Source: Tsuneonella sp. CC-YZS046
GTDB lineage: Bacteria; Pseudomonadota; Alphaproteobacteria; Sphingomonadales; Sphingomonadaceae
Direction of reading: 5' to 3'
DNA: 64,000 bases
Assembly: GCF_035581365.1 (NCBI RefSeq)
Contig: NZ_CP141590.1
Location: forward strand, 372,001-436,000
The notes beneath the pieces are model-generated. The model did not search any database, was not told where the DNA came from, and was given only the letters and a program-made list of their open reading frames with translations. Positions 37,950-47,275 of this stretch are shown piece after piece; position 1 is the first letter of the stretch, and each line of letters begins with the position of its first letter. The position numbers and the translations under genes were made by a program.

Positions 37950-39281
37950 ATGGACATCGGCAATATTCCGCAAACTCTTCCGCGCTATTCGACGACTTTC
38001 GATCCGCATACGCTGGCGGAGATCCGCCGCGCGGCCGCTACCGGCATCTATGACATTCGTGGCGGCGGAGCGAAGCGCAAGCTGCCGCATTTCGACGATC
38101 TGCTGTTTCTTGGCGCGTCGGTTTCCCGCTATCCGCTCGAAGGCTATCGCGAGAAATGCGCCACCGATGTCTGGCTCGGCACGCGCCATGCCAGCAAGCC
38201 GATCCATCTCGATATTCCGATCACCATTGCCGGGATGAGCTTCGGCTCGCTGTCGGCGCAGGCCAAGGAAGCGCTGGGGCGCGGCGCGAGCATCGCCGGC
38301 ACTTCCACCACCACCGGCGACGGCGGCATGACGCCGGAGGAGCGCGGCCAGTCCAGAACGCTGGTCTATCAGTATCTTCCCTCGCGCTATGGCATGAACC
38401 CGGACGATCTGCGCAAGGCGGATGCGATAGAGGTGGTGATCGGCCAAGGCGCCAAGCCCGGCGGCGGCGGGATGCTGCTGGGCCAGAAGATTTCCGATCG
38501 GGTGGCCCAGATGCGCAACCTGCCGATGGGGATCGACCAGCGTTCGGCCTGCCGCCACCCGGACTGGACCGGCCCGGATGATCTGGAAATCAAGATCGAG
38601 GAACTGCGCGAGATCACGGATTGGGAAAAGCCGATCTATGTGAAGGTCGGTGCGACCCGGCCTTACTACGATGTGGCGCTGGCGGTGAAGTCCGGCGCGG
38701 ATGTGGTAGTGCTGGACGGGATGCAGGGCGGCACCGCCGCCACGCAGGACGTGTTCATCGAGCATGTCGGCATTCCGACTCTCGCGGCGATCCGCCCGGC
38801 GGTGCAGGCGCTGCAGGACCTCGGCATGTATCGCAAGGTGCAGCTTGTCGTGTCGGGCGGCATCAGGAATGGCGCCGATGTCGCGAAGGCGCTGGCGCTG
38901 GGCGCGGACGCGGTTTCCATCGGCACCGCCGCGCTGGTGGCGCTGGGGGACAACGATCCGGCGCTGGAAGCGGAATACAACGCGCTCGGCACCACGGCGG
39001 GCGCCTATGACGATTGGCAGGAAGGCCGCGATCCGGCGGGCATCACCACGCAGGACCCGGAACTGGCCGCGCGGCTCGATCCGGTGGCGGCGGGGCGCAG
39101 GCTGGCCAATTATCTGGCGGTGATGGTGCTGGAGGCGCAGACCATTGCGCGCGCTTGCGGCAAGAGCCATCTGCTCAATCTGGAGCCGGAGGATCTGGTC
39201 GCGCTGACCATGGAGGCGGCGGCCATGGCGCGGGTGCCGCTGGCCGGGACGGACTGGATACCGGGCGGCGGAAGAGTTTGA
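37950..39281 (+). CDS. mgsC: N-methylglutamate synthase subunit C (GltB-like FMN domain)
   Basis: 443-aa FMN-binding TIM barrel of the glutamate synthase type. Typical stretches are AGMSFGSLSAQAKEALGRGA, GQGAKPGGGGMLLGQKI and VVLDGMQGGTAATQD. The cysteine motif that binds the [3Fe-4S] cluster in true GltB is absent; the equivalent region after IGTAALVALG reads DNDPALEAEYNALGTTAGAY. This argues against ordinary glutamate synthase. The start at 37950 has GAGGAG upstream. Confidence 0.87.
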   Translation: MDIGNIPQTLPRYSTTFDPHTLAEIRRAAATGIYDIRGGGAKRKLPHFDDLLFLGASVSRYPLEGYREKCATDVWLGTRHASKPIHLDIPITIAGMSFGSLSAQAKEALGRGASIAGTSTTTGDGGMTPEERGQSRTLVYQYLPSRYGMNPDDLRKADAIEVVIGQGAKPGGGGMLLGQKISDRVAQMRNLPMGIDQRSACRHPDWTGPDDLEIKIEELREITDWEKPIYVKVGATRPYYDVALAVKSGADVVVLDGMQGGTAATQDVFIEHVGIPTLAAIRPAVQALQDLGMYRKVQLVVSGGIRNGADVAKALALGADAVSIGTAALVALGDNDPALEAEYNALGTTAGAYDDWQEGRDPAGITTQDPELAARLDPVAAGRRLANYLAVMVLEAQTIARACGKSHLLNLEPEDLVALTMEAAAMARVPLAGTDWIPGGGRV

Positions 39282-39379
39282 AATAAGATACTGAACGATA
39301 AAAGAATTACGTTTGCAGGCAGGAAGAGTCGTCAACGCGGCATGGGCAAGCCCCGTGTCCGATTGAAGGGGTTTGCGCC

Positions 39380-40678
39380 ATGACACTCGATCTTGCCGAT
39401 GCCGCCGAGGCCAAGGGCATCAAATATTTCCTGATTTCCTATACTGACCTGTTCGGCAGCCAGCGCGCCAAGCTGGTTCCGGCGGCCGCCATCGGCGGGA
39501 TGCAGAAGACTGGCGCGGGCTTTGCCGGTTTCGCAAGCTGGCTGGACATGACCCCGGCGGACCCGGACATCTTCGCCAGGCCCGACCCGGATAGCCTGAT
39601 CCAGCTACCCTGGAAGCCGGAAGTGGGCTGGCTCGCCGCCGATATCTGGATGGATGGCGAGCCTGTCATGGCCAGCCCGCGCAATGCGCTCAAGGCGCAG
39701 GCCGCCCGCGCTTCGGTCAAGGGGCTGACCATGAAGACCGGGGTGGAATGCGAGTTCTTCCTGATCACGCCGGACGGTTCCGCGATCTCCGATGGGGCGG
39801 ATACCCAAGCCAAGCCCTGCTATGACCAGCAAGCGCTGATGCGCCGCTACGACGTGATCACGGAAATCTGCGATTCCATGCTGGCGCTGGGCTGGCAACC
39901 CTATCAGAACGACCATGAGGACGCGAATGGCCAGTTCGAGATGAACTGGCTCTATGACGACGTGCTGGTCACGGCCGACCGCCATGCGTTCTTCAAGTTC
40001 ATGGCCAAGTCCATTGCGGAAAAGCACGGGCTGCGCGCCACCTTCATGCCCAAGCCGTTCGGCCATCTCACCGGCAATGGCTGCCACATGCATGTCTCGC
40101 TGTGGAAGGGCGCGGCCAATATCTTCGAGGATGCCTCGAGCGCGGTGGGACTATCCAGCGATGGGCTGGCCTTCATCGGCGGGCTGATCCATTCGGCCGA
40201 CGCGCTGGCCGCCTTCTGCAACCCCACGGTCAACAGCTACAAGCGGATCAACGCGCCGCGCACGCTGTCCGGCGCGACCTGGTCGCCCAATTCGGTGACC
40301 TGGACCGGCAACAACCGCACCCATATGATCCGCGTGCCGGAAGGCGACAGATTCGAGCTGCGGCTGGCCGATGGCGCGGCCAATCCCTATCTGATGCCGG
40401 CGGCCGTGCTGGCGGCGGGGCTGGACGGGATGGAGGCGGGCCGCGACCCCGGGCCACGGCTCGACATCAACATGTATATCGATGGGCACATGCTGGGCGA
40501 TGTGAAGAAGCTGCCGCTCAACCTGCTGGATGCGCTGCGCGCGCTGGAAGGGTCCGAAATTCTGGGCCGTGCACTCGGTGCGCTGGTGCCCGCTTATCTC
40601 AAGCTGAAGCATGCCGAGTGGAACGATTATGCCCGCCATCTGACGGAGTGGGAGCGGTCCGCCACGCTGGATTGCTGA
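39380..40678 (+). CDS. gmaS: Gamma-glutamylmethylamide synthetase (GlnA-like, GmaS)
   Basis: Glutamine-synthetase fold, 432 aa. Metal and substrate motifs are present (GVECEFFLI, GNGCHMHVSLW, NRTHMIRVPEGDRFELRLAD). It is labelled type III glutamine synthetase in many genomes. The combination with MgsABC and the sarcosine-oxidase-like set indicates ATP-dependent condensation of methylamine and glutamate. A 98-base spacer separates it from mgsC; no independent promoter is obvious. It ends 10 bases from the convergent mgdD. Confidence 0.88.
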   Translation: MTLDLADAAEAKGIKYFLISYTDLFGSQRAKLVPAAAIGGMQKTGAGFAGFASWLDMTPADPDIFARPDPDSLIQLPWKPEVGWLAADIWMDGEPVMASPRNALKAQAARASVKGLTMKTGVECEFFLITPDGSAISDGADTQAKPCYDQQALMRRYDVITEICDSMLALGWQPYQNDHEDANGQFEMNWLYDDVLVTADRHAFFKFMAKSIAEKHGLRATFMPKPFGHLTGNGCHMHVSLWKGAANIFEDASSAVGLSSDGLAFIGGLIHSADALAAFCNPTVNSYKRINAPRTLSGATWSPNSVTWTGNNRTHMIRVPEGDRFELRLADGAANPYLMPAAVLAAGLDGMEAGRDPGPRLDINMYIDGHMLGDVKKLPLNLLDALRALEGSEILGRALGALVPAYLKLKHAEWNDYARHLTEWERSATLDC

Positions 40679-40688
40679 ACGCTTCGGT

Positions 40689-41189
40689 TCAAACCGTGGC
40701 GGCCACGCTATCGTACCAGTCCCGAAAGCTTTCGGCATAGCTGCGGAACACCGCCACATCATAGCCTGCCTCGTCGCGATGGATGATCGCACCGATATGA
40801 GCGATCACAGTCGTGGCCACGCTTCCGGGGCCGAAAACCTGCGGATCGAGATCCACCGCCGCCCCGCGTTGCAGTAGGGTCCGTGCGCCGTTGCCGGAGA
40901 GGCGGAACAGGGCATAGCTGCCGGTTTGGTCGGAGATCGACGCCAACCGGCCCGCGATCTGTTCCAGCCGCTGGGGCCAGCCCGGATCGAACCGATCCGC
41001 AATCGCCAGCCATGTGCCGGGGCCGGTTCCCCAGAAGGACAGGCTGTCGATCCGCGCGGATCGAGGCCCTTCCGGTAAGGCGGAAAGCCCGAATGCCTTG
41101 CCCAGATCCTGCGCGCTTACCCCTTTGCGGGCCATCACGCTGGCAAGGGCGAGGCCCTTGCGTTGCTCGATCAGCAGGGCTTCAGCCAC
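40689..41189 (-). CDS. mgdD: N-methylglutamate dehydrogenase gamma-like subunit (sarcosine oxidase SoxG-like)
   Basis: 166 aa from a GTG at 41189 that overlaps the mgdC stop by eight bases; the longer ATG frame to 41246 runs into mgdC. The sequence resembles SoxG subunits (SLSFWGTGPGTWLAIADRF; YALFRLSGNGARTLLQRGAAVDLDP), a small subunit related to the aminomethyltransferase fold. Last gene of the minus-strand mgd set. Sarcosine oxidase is the alternative reading, judged less likely from context. Confidence 0.82.
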   Translation of the reverse strand: MAEALLIEQRKGLALASVMARKGVSAQDLGKAFGLSALPEGPRSARIDSLSFWGTGPGTWLAIADRFDPGWPQRLEQIAGRLASISDQTGSYALFRLSGNGARTLLQRGAAVDLDPQVFGPGSVATTVIAHIGAIIHRDEAGYDVAVFRSYAESFRDWYDSVAATV

Positions 41190-44136
41190 GCACGCGTTCT
41201 CCTTCAGGATCGACGAATACCGGGTCGCAGACTTCCGCTTCGACATCGCCTTCGCGCAGCGGATCGTGCAGGACTATTCGCTGGCCGTGGCGCTCTCTTC
41301 CATTGGCCAGCAGGCCCAGCGCGATGGAATGGCCCAGAATGGGAGACCAGGCGGCGGAGGTGACATGGCCTTCGTCATTGGCGGCCACCGGCTTCGCTCC
41401 CGGCGCAAGCAGATGCGCGCCCGCTCGCAGGCGATGGGATTTGTCCACCGGCTTGAGGCCGACCAGCGCGGGCCGGGCGGGATCGGCAAGGCCGGGCAGT
41501 TGCGCCATGATCCTGCCGATGAAGTCCTTCTTCCTCGACATCATCCGCCCCATGCCGAGATCGGTGGCGGTGGTCTGGCCGTTGAGTTCGTTCCCTGCCG
41601 GATGGCCCTTCTCGATCCGCATCACGCCCAGCGCCTCGGTGCCATAGGGGACCACGCCGAATGCCTGGCCCGCCTCGAACAGATGGCGCACCAGTCCGTC
41701 GCCCTGATCGGCAGGGACGCTGACCTCATAGGCCAGTTCGCCTGAGAAGGAGAGGCGGAAGATTCGCGCCGCGCTGGCGCCCCAGCGGAATTCCGCCGCG
41801 CCCATATAGGGCAGGCTCTCGTTCGCCAGATCGAGATCGGGAAAGGCGTTTTGCAGCAAGGCGCGCGAGTGCGGCCCGGCGACTGAATAAGTGGTCCATT
41901 GCTCCGTCACGGATACGGCCTGCACGTCCAGTTCCGGCCACAGCACTTGCCGCGCGAAATCCATATGCTGCATCACCCGGGCCGCATTGGCGGTGGTAGT
42001 GGTCATGAAGAAACGATCCTCGGCGAAGCGGGTGGTGGTGCCGTCGTCCATCACGAAGCCGTCCTCGCGCAGCATCACGCCATAGCGGGCTTTGCCCACG
42101 GAAAGAGTGGAGAAGCCGTTGATATAGAGCCGGTCCAGCAGGGTGCCGGCGTCCGGCCCGTGGATGTCGATCTTGCCCAGCGTGGAGACATCGCAAATGC
42201 CGACGCCGTTGCGGGTCGCGGTCACTTCACGATTGACGCTTTCCAGCCAGCTCGATTCTCCGGGGCGGGGAAAATATTGCGCCCGCTTCCACAAGCCCGC
42301 GTCGGTGAAGACCGCGCCCATTTCCACGGCCCAATCGTGGCTGGCGGTGCGGCGTTCAGGGCGGAAATGCGCGCCGCGATGATGCCCGGCCAGCGCCCCG
42401 ATGGCGACGGGATGGTGCGGCGGGCGCGGACGGATCGTGCCGGTTTCGGCAATGGTCCTGCCGGTGGCGGCCGCCAGCAGCGCCTGCCCGTTGAGCTGGC
42501 CGGTCTTGCCCTGATCGGTCGCCATGCCCAGCGTGGTGTAGCGCTTGAGATGCTCGACCGAGACGAAGCCTTCGCGCGGGGCCAGTGCCACGTCGCTGTC
42601 GGTCACGTCGTTCTGGAAATCGACGAAGGCCTTGCCCCTGTGCGGGCCCACTTGCCACAGCGGGGCCAGATCGGCGGCATCCTCGCTCGTCCGCCATGCC
42701 GGGGCTGGAGCGGTGCGGCCCAGCACTTCGGCAATCGCCTGCGCTTTCTGCGCGCCATCGGCCAGCACTTGCCCCAGTGGGAACAGCCCGGCGGCGGAAC
42801 CGGCAGCGATCAGGCCCGGCGGCGCGGTGTCCAGCACGAAGGAATGGATGGTGTCGGACCAGACCGGCTTTGCGCCGAGATGCGTGCCGATCCCGATATC
42901 CGGGTTCCAGCCGCCGCTCATCGCCACCAGATCGCAGGCGACGGTGTGGCGCTCTCCTGCCCAATCCACGATATCGACCGCCTTGGCGATCCGCCCGCGC
43001 ACATCGGTGACGGCGGATGCCGTGTGGATATTCACGCCGCGCGCGCGCAGATCGCTGGCGAAGGCCGGGCCATGCGGGCGCGCTTCGACGATGGCGGCCA
43101 CCTGGACGCCCGCGTCCAGCAGATCGCGCGCGGCCTGCCAGCCGCTGTCGGTGGTGGTGAAGACGACCGCGCGCTTGCCGGGCAGGGCGGCGAAGCGGTT
43201 GACATAGGCGGAGACGGCCGACGCCATCATCACGCCGGGCCGGTCATTGCCGCCGAACACCAGCGGGCGCTCGATCGCGCCGCTGGCCAAGATCGCATGG
43301 CGGGCCACGATCTTCCACAGCCGCTGCCGGGGCTGGCCTTCCGGCAAGGCGGGCAGATGGTCGCCCAGCCGCTCGATAGCGCCATATTCGTTGCCGTCAT
43401 AGGCTCCGAACACCGATGTGCGGGTCAGGAGACGGACATTGGGCAGGGCGGCCAGTTCCGCCGCGATTTCCCCGGCCCAGGCGGCACCGGAGATGCCCTC
43501 GATCTCATGCCGCTCCGAAAGGAGTCTTCCACCGGGGCGCATGTCCTGCTCGGCCAGGATCACGCGCAGTCCGGCCCGGCCCGCCGTGAGCGCGGCGGCA
43601 AGCCCGGCGGGGCCACCGCCGATCACTAGCAGGTCGCAGAAGCCGTGTTCCCGGTCGTAGCTGTCCGGGTCGGGCAGCATGGACAGCTTGCCCAGCCCCG
43701 CCGCGCGGCGGATCAGCGGCTCATACAGCTTTTCCCAGAAGCGGGCCGGCCACATGAAGGTCTTGTAGTAGAAACCCGCCACGAAAAGCGGCGATGCGAG
43801 TTGATTGATGGCGAGGAGATCGAGCTTGAGACTGGGCCAGCGGTTCTGGCTGCTGGCTTGCAGCCCCTCGAACAATTCTGTGGCGGTTGCACGGCTGTTA
43901 GGTTCCGTTCTGGCGCCGCTGTGCAGCGTGACGAGCGCGTTCGGTTCTTCCGGACCTGCCGTCAGAATGCCGCGCGGGCGGTGGTATTTGAACGAGCGGC
44001 CGACCAGCTTCACGCCGTTTGCGATCAGCGCGGAAGCGAGCGTATCTCCCGCAAATCCGCCATATTCGCACCCGTCGAAGGTGAAGTTCAGCGCGCGGGA
44101 GCGGTCGATCAGCCCGCCTGTCGCCAACCGGCTCAT
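41182..44136 (-). CDS. mgdC: N-methylglutamate dehydrogenase alpha-like subunit (SoxA-like)
   Basis: 984 aa. The N-terminal part carries a ferredoxin-like/NAD domain (FTFDGCEYGGFAGDTLASAL) and a Rossmann FAD/NAD domain (DLLVIGGGPAGLAAALTAGRAG). The C-terminal 370 residues are aminomethyltransferase-like (GcvT) and bind tetrahydrofolate in sarcosine oxidases. This domain could capture the methylene group released from N-methylglutamate. The start at 44136 overlaps the mgdB stop (ATGA); the longer open frame to 44400 is spurious. Confidence 0.88.
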   Translation of the reverse strand: MSRLATGGLIDRSRALNFTFDGCEYGGFAGDTLASALIANGVKLVGRSFKYHRPRGILTAGPEEPNALVTLHSGARTEPNSRATATELFEGLQASSQNRWPSLKLDLLAINQLASPLFVAGFYYKTFMWPARFWEKLYEPLIRRAAGLGKLSMLPDPDSYDREHGFCDLLVIGGGPAGLAAALTAGRAGLRVILAEQDMRPGGRLLSERHEIEGISGAAWAGEIAAELAALPNVRLLTRTSVFGAYDGNEYGAIERLGDHLPALPEGQPRQRLWKIVARHAILASGAIERPLVFGGNDRPGVMMASAVSAYVNRFAALPGKRAVVFTTTDSGWQAARDLLDAGVQVAAIVEARPHGPAFASDLRARGVNIHTASAVTDVRGRIAKAVDIVDWAGERHTVACDLVAMSGGWNPDIGIGTHLGAKPVWSDTIHSFVLDTAPPGLIAAGSAAGLFPLGQVLADGAQKAQAIAEVLGRTAPAPAWRTSEDAADLAPLWQVGPHRGKAFVDFQNDVTDSDVALAPREGFVSVEHLKRYTTLGMATDQGKTGQLNGQALLAAATGRTIAETGTIRPRPPHHPVAIGALAGHHRGAHFRPERRTASHDWAVEMGAVFTDAGLWKRAQYFPRPGESSWLESVNREVTATRNGVGICDVSTLGKIDIHGPDAGTLLDRLYINGFSTLSVGKARYGVMLREDGFVMDDGTTTRFAEDRFFMTTTTANAARVMQHMDFARQVLWPELDVQAVSVTEQWTTYSVAGPHSRALLQNAFPDLDLANESLPYMGAAEFRWGASAARIFRLSFSGELAYEVSVPADQGDGLVRHLFEAGQAFGVVPYGTEALGVMRIEKGHPAGNELNGQTTATDLGMGRMMSRKKDFIGRIMAQLPGLADPARPALVGLKPVDKSHRLRAGAHLLAPGAKPVAANDEGHVTSAAWSPILGHSIALGLLANGRERHGQRIVLHDPLREGDVEAEVCDPVFVDPEGERVRG

Positions 44137-44384
44137 CGCCGCGCCTCTCGCGCCAGGATCGCGCCGCTGATGACATGGTTGCGCGTGTCCCGCGTCACTT
44201 CGATCCAGTTGCGGCATCCCTGCGCGTGATACCAGTGCTCGCGCAGCGGCCCCGCCGGGTTCTCGCGCAGATAGACATAGTCGAACAGGCCTTCGGCGCC
44301 CTCGGGCCGCATCGGCGCAGCATCGCCGCGATAGACGAATTCCCCGGAGTTTCGTTCGCCGCAATAGGGGCAGGGAATGCGCAT
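44133..44384 (-). CDS. mgdB: N-methylglutamate dehydrogenase delta-like subunit (SoxD-like)
   Basis: An 83-aa zinc-binding small subunit starting MRIPCPYCGERNSGEFVYRG. The CxxC pair and the conserved REHWYHAQGCRNW stretch are diagnostic of SoxD-type subunits, which bridge the two large subunits and bind Zn. It lies between mgdA and mgdC, 12 bases after mgdA, overlapping mgdC by ATGA. Confidence 0.88.
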   Translation of the reverse strand: MRIPCPYCGERNSGEFVYRGDAAPMRPEGAEGLFDYVYLRENPAGPLREHWYHAQGCRNWIEVTRDTRNHVISGAILAREARR

Positions 44385-44396
44385 CTCCGGTTCCCC

Positions 44397-45650
44397 TCAA
44401 TGCAGGTTGGGCTGGGCGCCGGCGCCCTTTTCATCGATTAGATACCCGCTGGCGAAGCGATCCAGCCGGAAGGCGGCGGCGGTTTCGTGCGGCTTTCCGG
44501 TCGCGAGCAGATGGGCGAAGCACCAGCCCGATGCGGGGGTCGCCTTGAACCCGCCGTAGCACCAGCCGGCGTTGAGATAGAGCCCTTCCACAGGCGCGCG
44601 GTCGATGATCGGGGAGCCGTCCATCGTCATGTCGACGATCCCGCCCCAGGAGCGCAGGATGCGGGCGCGGCCGATCATCGGCATCAGCGCCATGCCGCCC
44701 TCGCACACATCTTCCACCACCGGCAGATTGCCGCGCTGGGCATAGGAATTGTAGCCGTCGATATCACCGCCGAACACCAGCCCGCCCTTGTCGGACTGGC
44801 TGACGTAGAAATGGCCCGCGCCGAAAGTGATGACCCCGGGGATCGTGGGCTTCAACCCTTCGCTGACGAAGGCCTGCAGCGCATGGCTCTCGATCGGCAG
44901 GCGAATATCGGCCAGCGCCGCGACGCGGGAGGAATGGCCCGCCACCGCCAGCCCGACCTTGCCTGCGCGGATCGGCCCGCGGGTGGTTTCGACGCCGGTT
45001 ATCGCGCCGCTATTGTCGCGAAGAAATCCGATGACTTCGCAGTTCTGGATGATGTCCACCCCGTGCGCCGATGCTGCGCGGGCATAGCCCCACACCACGG
45101 CATCGTGCCGGGCGGTGCCGGCGCGGGACTGCAGCAGCCCGCCCATGATCGGGAAGCGTGCATTGTCGAAATCGAGGAAGGGGGCCATGCGGCGAACCGC
45201 ATCGCGATCCAGCATTTCCGCATCCGCGCCATGCAGGATCATGGCGTTGCCGCGCCGCGCATAGGCGTCGCGCTGGGCGTCGGAGTGGTAGAGATTGACG
45301 ATGCCGCGCTGGCTGACCATCGTGTTGTAGTTCAGCTCCTGCTCCAGCCCTTCCCACAGCTTCATCGACCATTCGTAGAAGGCCTCGTTGCCGGGCAGGC
45401 CGTAATTGGAGCGGATAATGGTGGTGTTGCGGCCCGCGTTGCCGCCGCCGATCCAGCCCTTTTCCACTACGGCTACGCGGGTGATGCCGTGATTGCGGGA
45501 AAGATAATGCGCCGTGGCGAGGCCGTGCCCGCCGCCGCCCACGATCACGATGTCATAGGCTTCGGCGGGTTCGGCGTCGCGCCAGGCCGGGCGCCAGCCT
45601 TTGTGGCCGGATAGCGCCTGCCGGGCGAGGGTGAACAGGGAATAGCGCAT
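44397..45650 (-). CDS. mgdA: N-methylglutamate dehydrogenase beta-like subunit (SoxB-like flavoprotein)
   Basis: 417 aa. The FAD Rossmann motif DIVIVGGGGHGLATA lies at residues 33-47. His182 in TARHDAVVWG matches the histidine that binds FMN covalently in SoxB. The remaining signature regions (HALQAFVSEGLKP; GRARILRSWGGIVDMTMDGSP) fit the DadA/SoxB family. It is the first gene of the mgd set. In context it should oxidise N-methylglutamate to glutamate and formaldehyde or a folate-bound C1 unit. Confidence 0.88.
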   Translation of the reverse strand: MRYSLFTLARQALSGHKGWRPAWRDAEPAEAYDIVIVGGGGHGLATAHYLSRNHGITRVAVVEKGWIGGGNAGRNTTIIRSNYGLPGNEAFYEWSMKLWEGLEQELNYNTMVSQRGIVNLYHSDAQRDAYARRGNAMILHGADAEMLDRDAVRRMAPFLDFDNARFPIMGGLLQSRAGTARHDAVVWGYARAASAHGVDIIQNCEVIGFLRDNSGAITGVETTRGPIRAGKVGLAVAGHSSRVAALADIRLPIESHALQAFVSEGLKPTIPGVITFGAGHFYVSQSDKGGLVFGGDIDGYNSYAQRGNLPVVEDVCEGGMALMPMIGRARILRSWGGIVDMTMDGSPIIDRAPVEGLYLNAGWCYGGFKATPASGWCFAHLLATGKPHETAAAFRLDRFASGYLIDEKGAGAQPNLH

Positions 45651-45723
45651 GGATAGAGCCGCCGCCGGAACAATTGCCTGGCGGCGATACTATCCGTGGT
45701 TAAGTGGTTGGGCTTATCTCAAG

Positions 45724-45751
45724 GCGACGCAATATTGCCTGTATGCGACGC
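45724..45751 (-). promoter_or_regulatory. Direct repeat GCGACGC with internal GCAATATTGC palindrome upstream of mgdA
   Basis: GCGACGC occurs at 45724-45730 and again at 45745-45751, a 21-base period (two helical turns), with the perfect inverted repeat GCAATATTGC at 45729-45738. It lies about 75-100 bases upstream of mgdA. A candidate regulator site only. It does not resemble the palindrome upstream of mgsA. Confidence 0.3.
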
Positions 45752-45771
45752 GAGAGTGACTGGGCAACCCC

Positions 45772-47274
45772 CTACTTGCTCAATGTGCAGGCCAGCGCCT
45801 GCTTCATGAATTCCGGCGTCAGATCGAGGTCGATGATCCCATATCGGATGTCGTCGTTCACGCCGTCCTGCAGGTTCTTCACCCCCTTGTTGAAGATCAC
45901 GCAGAGGCGCATGGCGGCAAAGGCCATGTAGAAATCCATCGCGCCGCGATCGATCTTGCGCCCGCCTGAGGCTTCGTAATGGTCGATAAAGCGGTCCCAG
46001 TCGATATGCTGGGAAATGATCGGGCGGATATAGGCGAGGTCCTGTTCCGGCGCGCCGATGTTCGAGCATTCCCAGTCGAGCACCCCGGTGATCCTGCCAT
46101 TGTCCACCAGCACGTTGTGGACGTTGAAATCGCCATGCACCAGCACGGGCTTGGCATGGTTGGCGGGAACGTTGCGAGCCAGCCAGTCCAGCAGATAGAC
46201 CACGAAGGGCGAAGGCAGATGATTGTTCTGCTCGTAATAATCCTTCCATTCCGCGATCAGGCGTCGATAGCAGCCTTCGATGGTATCGGTCAGCACCGCA
46301 GGATTGTCGTAGGCGGCCAGATAGTCGGACAGGTGCGACAGCTCCATCTGGTGAAGCCTGGCCATCTTTTCCGCCATGTCGAGAACGATCTCTTCCGGAA
46401 TGGTGGCCGAGGCCGCCCCCAGGAAGGAACTGGGCACCGCGCCCGGCAGGGCGGACATGACGTAGAAATCCGCGTCCACGCCGGGGAAGTCCTTCGCCAG
46501 CCAGAGCGGCTCCGCCATCGGCAGGATACCGGCCTTGTAGACATCGCGCAGCAGGTGAAACTCATAGTCGACCAGGAATGCGCCCTTGCGCGCCATCGGG
46601 GTCGGATCGGATTTGCGCACGATCACGAGATGTTCGGCGCCCGATCGGTCCCGATATGTCGCGCGGGAGGTCTGCTTGCCGAAGCCGCCCGGGATGGGCT
46701 TGAATTCCACGACTTCCACCTTGTCGCCATCGGGGTGGACGCTTCGCAGGAAGGCCTGCAGCAAATCCTGCGTCAGTGGCGCGCCGGGCAGCGGCGGTGC
46801 CTCCGGCGCCGCAGGCAGAGCGATGGTCCGCTGGGCCGAGGGAAAGGCTTCGTCCCATTGCCCGACCTCGAGCAGCAGTGCGCTCAGCCTGTTCTGCGCG
46901 GCCTCGTCCCTGAGCTTTTCCCGACCATTGGCGAGGGCGGAGGAGAGCGCTTCGATTTCTTCCGTGAGCGCCGCATGCTGCCGCGCCAGTGAGGAGAAAT
47001 CGCTTGCTTCGCCTGCCGGCGCGGAAAGCGGCGGCACGGCGATGCCGTTATCCGCTGCCAGCGCGCGGAGCTTTTCCGCGAGCTGCCGTGCCACCGCCAC
47101 GCTGGCGGCGAGGGGAGGCGCGGAGACTTCCTCGCGGCGGCGCAATTCCGCCAGCACCCGGCCAAGGATGGCAGCCGCCGCCTGGCCGTCGCTGGAGGTC
47201 ATCTCCGGCGCGATCTTGGTTTCGAGCGTGTGCTGCGCAACCCGCAGATAATCGGCGGTTTCCGTGATCTTCAT
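45772..47274 (-). CDS. Phosphotransferase (APH/ACAD10-like kinase) with N-terminal helical extension
   Basis: 500 aa. Residues of about 175-500 form an aminoglycoside-phosphotransferase-type kinase, with the catalytic loop LVHGDFNVHNVLVDNG and the metal motif GVLDWECSNIG. Relatives (LvaA, ACAD10/11 kinase domains, FadE36) phosphorylate hydroxyacyl-CoA substrates; antibiotic resistance is not implied. The N-terminal 150 residues are helical and begin like the separate small protein encoded just upstream. One base separates it from that gene, so they are co-transcribed. Confidence 0.82.
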   Translation of the reverse strand: MKITETADYLRVAQHTLETKIAPEMTSSDGQAAAAILGRVLAELRRREEVSAPPLAASVAVARQLAEKLRALAADNGIAVPPLSAPAGEASDFSSLARQHAALTEEIEALSSALANGREKLRDEAAQNRLSALLLEVGQWDEAFPSAQRTIALPAAPEAPPLPGAPLTQDLLQAFLRSVHPDGDKVEVVEFKPIPGGFGKQTSRATYRDRSGAEHLVIVRKSDPTPMARKGAFLVDYEFHLLRDVYKAGILPMAEPLWLAKDFPGVDADFYVMSALPGAVPSSFLGAASATIPEEIVLDMAEKMARLHQMELSHLSDYLAAYDNPAVLTDTIEGCYRRLIAEWKDYYEQNNHLPSPFVVYLLDWLARNVPANHAKPVLVHGDFNVHNVLVDNGRITGVLDWECSNIGAPEQDLAYIRPIISQHIDWDRFIDHYEASGGRKIDRGAMDFYMAFAAMRLCVIFNKGVKNLQDGVNDDIRYGIIDLDLTPEFMKQALACTLSK

Positions 47275-47275
47275 G

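Noticed and set aside
41899-43629. 576-aa open frame on the plus strand
   Set aside because: Antisense of mgdC (SoxA-like), whose Rossmann and aminomethyltransferase motifs are clear. Composition (His/Arg/Gly-rich) is typical of a shadow frame.
40689-45650. Classical sarcosine oxidase operon
   Set aside because: Subunit composition is the same, but the immediate presence of gmaS and mgsABC and the absence of glyA, purU or betaine genes favour N-methylglutamate dehydrogenase. Kept as the alternative in the entries.
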